A model generated the notes under the pieces. The model searched no databases and had not been told where the DNA came from. It saw nothing but the letters and a program-made list of their open reading frames with translations. Source: Sphingobacterium lactis (lineage in GTDB: Bacteria; Bacteroidota; Bacteroidia; Sphingobacteriales; Sphingobacteriaceae). Taken from it: a stretch of DNA of 64,000 nt. Positions 61,001 through 64,000 of the stretch are shown here, piece by piece. The stretch is from assembly GCF_011046555.1 (NCBI RefSeq), contig NZ_CP049246.1, positions 3,038,001-3,102,000 of the forward strand, given 5' to 3'. The position numbers were made by a program, and so were the translations under genes. Positions within the stretch are counted from its first letter, which is position 1. Every line of letters begins with the position of its first letter.

Positions 61001-61547
61001 GAGCATACAGACCGATTACTTGAATTATGAAGGGCCTGTAGATCCGACTATTAATGGTGGTTTCTTTAACAATTTTACCTATAAAAATTTACAGCTCGGT
61101 GTTCTGGTAACCTATAGCGCCGGTAACAAGGTCCGACTGAACCCCATCTATAGGAATTATTATTCCGAACTGGATGCCATGTCCCATGATTTCATCAATC
61201 GGTTTACCCTACCCTATGAGGCACTATCACCATCCATCCCTACAGCGAGGACCAATTCCAGGCTAACAGGCGACCAAGTGTACAATGCATACAATTACAC
61301 GTCAGAACGGATTGCCGATGGTGGTTTTATCCGCATGAAACAGATTACGTTGGGTTATAACCTTCCTACAAAATTCCTACAGGGTACAGGGCTAAAGAAT
61401 ATATCCTTGAATCTCGTGGCCAACAACCTGTTTTTGATCTATGCGGATCCACGACTGAATGGACAGGATCCCGAATTCTATAGCTCAGGAGGGGTTGCCC
61501 TACCTATGCCACGACAATTTACATTCTCACTTAAGGTTGGACTCTAA
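58044..61547 (+). CDS. SusC/RagA-type TonB-dependent outer-membrane transporter
   Basis: 1167-residue nutrient transporter. Hydrophobic signal ([17 protein letters not shown]), a CarboxypepD_reg-like domain at about 82-155 ([23 protein letters not shown]), plug with the SusC signature [28 protein letters not shown] and [29 protein letters not shown], then a barrel ending [11 protein letters not shown]. ATG at 58074 is an alternative start. It is 2 bases from the SusD gene. The substrate is not readable; the linked metallohydrolase and lack of glycosidases suggest peptide or other non-glycan cargo (inference). Confidence 0.94.
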   Translation: [1167 protein letters not shown]

Positions 61548-61549
61548 TT

Positions 61550-63034
61550 ATGAAACTCATGAAAAGAATAACATGGTTACTATTGATGGCCATTAGCATT
61601 GGCCTCTCAGGCTGTTCCAAATTTTTAGACACGCCTCCCGATCAACGAACCGAACTAGATGCTGTTGACAAGATTGCTGAACTGTTGACTTCAGCCTACC
61701 CAGCGGCCAATTACATTCCATTTTTCGAGGCTGCATCCGATAATGCGGGCGATAAGGGGACCGGGCGAACGGAAGGCGATATCATGAATTACAACCCTTG
61801 GATCTATCGCGATGTGGATAGCCGTGACATGGATAGCCCTTCACATTATTGGTATGGTGCCTATAAAGCCATCAGCGTTGCCAATCATGCGCTCCGGGCC
61901 ATCGAAAAGATGAATAAACCCAAGGAAACTGCCTCGCTCAAAGGCGAAGCCCTAGTGGCAAGAGCTTATGCGCACCACATGCTCTGCATTGCTTTTGCGG
62001 CAAACTATGACCCTAACACCGCAGCTACTACACCAGGAATACCCTATGTTACGGAGCCGGAAGATGAGGTCCTTAAAAAATACGATCGCAAGACCCTGCA
62101 ATATGCATACGATCAGATTGAAAAAGATCTGCTGGAAGGGTTGCCCTTATTAGACAACAGCAGGTACAAAGCTCCAAAGTTCCATTTCACGAATACCTCT
62201 GCTCATGCTTTTGCCACCCGTTTCTTTTTATTCAAGAAAGATTACAAACGGGCAGCGGAGCATGCTGAAGCTGCGTTGGGCAGAGATATTGCCAACTATA
62301 TACGCCCTATAAATAGCCCGGCCTACCGTACTATGGAATACAACACCAGGCAGCAATGGTATTCTTCCTCTGAACATCCGTTTAATTTATTGCTGGCGGA
62401 ATCGCCCAGCACGTGGGGGCGAAATTATCCATTCAATCGTTTCGGGCTTACCTATCCCATCTATTATGAATTGGTTTTGCGGGGGAATATCTCCACTGGA
62501 CAGATGACCTATGGCTTCTTCGGTGGCAATGCGCTGGTGATTCATATCCCGAAATTCAGGGAACAGTTTGTAACCGCGAATGTCAATGCTTCATTTGGAA
62601 TTCCTTACAACCAGATCCCACTATTTACAGGAGATGAGCTCCTCCTCAATTGGGTGGAAGCACTGGCCAGGCTGCAACAATTTGATTCTGCCATAGAACT
62701 ACTCAATACCTTCATCAGCAAAAAGGTGATCTACAACACGGAGGTTCGGGAATATGTACCCGCTGTCCATAACCTGAATGTCACCAAGATCAACAATTAT
62801 TACGGCAACCAAAACCTGGAGGAAAACATCATTCGTACCGCGCTGCATTTCAAACGCGTTGAATTCTTATTTGAAGGCTTGCGTTGGATGGATATCCTGC
62901 GCCACAGAATTACAGTACGACATATGCTATATGATGGATCGGAAGAATATATCCTTGGCCCGAACAGTAATCTACGCATGTTCCAGATCCCTGATGAAGC
63001 AGTTATGTCAGGTGTAGAACGGAATCCACGGTAA
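61550..63034 (+). CDS. SusD/RagB-family substrate-binding lipoprotein
   Basis: Lipoprotein signal ending GLSGC (Cys22), then CSKFLDTPPDQRTELD, typical of SusD N-termini. TPR-like helices include SLKGEALVARAYAHHMLCIAFA (the conserved Arg-Ala region) and a C-terminal RVEFLFEGLRWMDILRH, the signature end of SusD (FEGxRWxDxxR). 494 residues. Forms the lid over the SusC barrel made by the preceding gene. Confidence 0.95.
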   Translation: MKLMKRITWLLLMAISIGLSGCSKFLDTPPDQRTELDAVDKIAELLTSAYPAANYIPFFEAASDNAGDKGTGRTEGDIMNYNPWIYRDVDSRDMDSPSHYWYGAYKAISVANHALRAIEKMNKPKETASLKGEALVARAYAHHMLCIAFAANYDPNTAATTPGIPYVTEPEDEVLKKYDRKTLQYAYDQIEKDLLEGLPLLDNSRYKAPKFHFTNTSAHAFATRFFLFKKDYKRAAEHAEAALGRDIANYIRPINSPAYRTMEYNTRQQWYSSSEHPFNLLLAESPSTWGRNYPFNRFGLTYPIYYELVLRGNISTGQMTYGFFGGNALVIHIPKFREQFVTANVNASFGIPYNQIPLFTGDELLLNWVEALARLQQFDSAIELLNTFISKKVIYNTEVREYVPAVHNLNVTKINNYYGNQNLEENIIRTALHFKRVEFLFEGLRWMDILRHRITVRHMLYDGSEEYILGPNSNLRMFQIPDEAVMSGVERNPR

Positions 63035-63049
63035 TTAAATTAGCAAACA

Positions 63050-63898
63050 ATGAAAACAAAAACATTATTTCTGTTGCTCCTGTGCATTCTTTTAGGCTCC
63101 TGCGCCAAAGAACCTGCACTATCAGAGAAGCCTTTATTTGAACTCGGCGGTGAGCGCTGGGAACGAACGGAACTTGACAAGCTCATTTTCAATGAGTTTA
63201 CAAAACCGTATAACATCGAAATTAAGTACAAATGGAACCCTTATGAGGTAAACCATAACAGAACTTTGGTACCACCTGTGGAAAATCAAATTTACCCTGT
63301 TTTAACCGCACTTAAAGAAGTATGGATGAAACCTTATGAGAAAGCTGGCGGGTCTGAATTTTTGCGCCGGTTTCCACTGACGAAATTCGTATTGGTGGGT
63401 AGCCCTGAATTTGAAAGCGATGGTTCAGAAATTATTGGTCGGGCAGAAGGTGGAACAAAAATAGTATTGTACAACGTCAATGACTTTTTGATTGACAATA
63501 TCGGTTCACTGGAAGACATGTTCCGCACCATCCACCACGAGTATGCACATATTCTTCATCAAAACATCCACTATCCAGAGGAATGGCGCGGAATCAGCAC
63601 CGAACATTATACCCCAACTTGGTATAACACCAATTCGGAAACAGCCAATTCTCAAGGGTTGGTCACGCCCTATGCCAAAGCTTCAGAAGCCGAGGATTTC
63701 GTGGAAACGATCGCCTATCTATTGATTGAAGGTCAAGGTAGCTACAACTGGGTAGCGGAATATTATGAAGAAGTCACCCATATATTTCGCTTAAAAGAAA
63801 GTTTGATCGTTAAATATTTCAAGGATTCCTTCAATATTGATTTTCGGGAATTGCAACGTGAAGTTCAGGATGCCATTTGGCGCTTAGCCTATAATTAA
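63050..63898 (+). CDS. Substrate import-associated zinc metallohydrolase lipoprotein (HExxH)
   Basis: Lipoprotein signal ending LLGSC (Cys18). Zinc motif HEYAH at residues 163-167 in TIHHEYAHILHQ, with a downstream Glu-rich segment (SEAEDFVETIAYLLIEG) that can give the third ligand. The position directly after SusC and SusD fits the family of zinc metallohydrolase lipoproteins linked to TonB import. It probably trims a peptide or protein substrate at the cell surface. 282 residues. Confidence 0.9.
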   Translation: MKTKTLFLLLLCILLGSCAKEPALSEKPLFELGGERWERTELDKLIFNEFTKPYNIEIKYKWNPYEVNHNRTLVPPVENQIYPVLTALKEVWMKPYEKAGGSEFLRRFPLTKFVLVGSPEFESDGSEIIGRAEGGTKIVLYNVNDFLIDNIGSLEDMFRTIHHEYAHILHQNIHYPEEWRGISTEHYTPTWYNTNSETANSQGLVTPYAKASEAEDFVETIAYLLIEGQGSYNWVAEYYEEVTHIFRLKESLIVKYFKDSFNIDFRELQREVQDAIWRLAYN

Positions 63899-63905
63899 TC
63901 AGCTC

Positions 63906-64000
63906 ATGAAAAAGAATATATTATATTATCTATTTATAGTGGTCTTATTTTCCTCTTGTACAAAAGAGGAGATTAAAACTGAAAGACCCGATGAAAAGTT
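63906..64000 (+). CDS. Lipoprotein, 3' end outside window
   Basis: Begins 7 bases after the metallohydrolase gene; the first 31 codons read MKKNILYYLFIVVLFSSC then TKEEIKTERPDEK, a lipoprotein signal with Cys18. It is evidently the next member of the SusC/SusD locus. The family cannot be told from this fragment. Confidence 0.8.
   Translation, partial: MKKNILYYLFIVVLFSSCTKEEIKTERPDEK

Overview
The window looks like a chromosomal segment of a Bacteroidota bacterium, most likely family Sphingobacteriaceae (Sphingobacterium-like). This rests on a SusC/SusD pair, an S46 dipeptidyl-peptidase, a short principal sigma factor without region 1.1, a type B L31, the alternative GlmU-like sugar nucleotidyltransferase, and many matches to the Bacteroidota promoter (TTTG, about 20 bases, TAnnTTTG) with few Shine-Dalgarno sequences. 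No rRNA, insertion sequence, prophage or CRISPR array was seen. All similarity statements are from reading the sequence; no database search was run.

Layout. 1-2.8 kb: 3' part of a bacteriophytochrome histidine kinase and a lipoprotein. 2.8-3.8 kb: a gene-free block of long hairpins and dispersed repeats. 3.8-9.3 kb (minus): two small proteins, isocitrate dehydrogenase, a Kef-type antiporter and an FtsX-type permease. 9.4-12.1 kb: fmt, two XRE regulators, the primary sigma factor. 12.2-16.8 kb (minus): GlmU-like protein, tpiA, prmA and mpl in one tight operon, then rpmE. 17-24.3 kb: lysS, a cytolysin-fold-like lipoprotein, a small lipoprotein, an M16 peptidase, xerD. 24.4-27.8 kb: a His-rich TonB-receptor operon that looks metal related. 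27.8-29.8 kb: two tRNAs, rpsU, a HAD hydrolase and two tandem-repeat blocks. 29.9-34.7 kb (minus): DinB/GNAT/metallo-beta-lactamase operon and a large TPR protein.

35.0-39.3 kb (minus) is the most interesting region. gpsA, a HAD-GT20 fusion that reads as bifunctional glucosylglycerol-phosphate synthase/phosphatase, and an MscS channel lie in one tight operon behind a textbook promoter. Together they would make the G3P precursor, build the osmolyte glucosylglycerol, and supply a release valve on hypo-osmotic shock.

39.9-45 kb carries two divergent DNA-repair pairs: a radical SAM/DUF4130 pair and a ligase-associated exonuclease plus ATP-dependent ligase. 45-55 kb holds an outer-membrane barrel protein, a ClC channel, an S46 peptidase, a secreted YciI-like protein, a pckA-fbp gluconeogenic operon and an LLM flavoenzyme. 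55.2-64 kb holds an orphan FAD/NAD(P)-binding protein behind a palindrome-rich promoter, a 30-codon acidic peptide gene with its own promoter, and a SusC/SusD/HExxH-lipoprotein locus that runs off the window.
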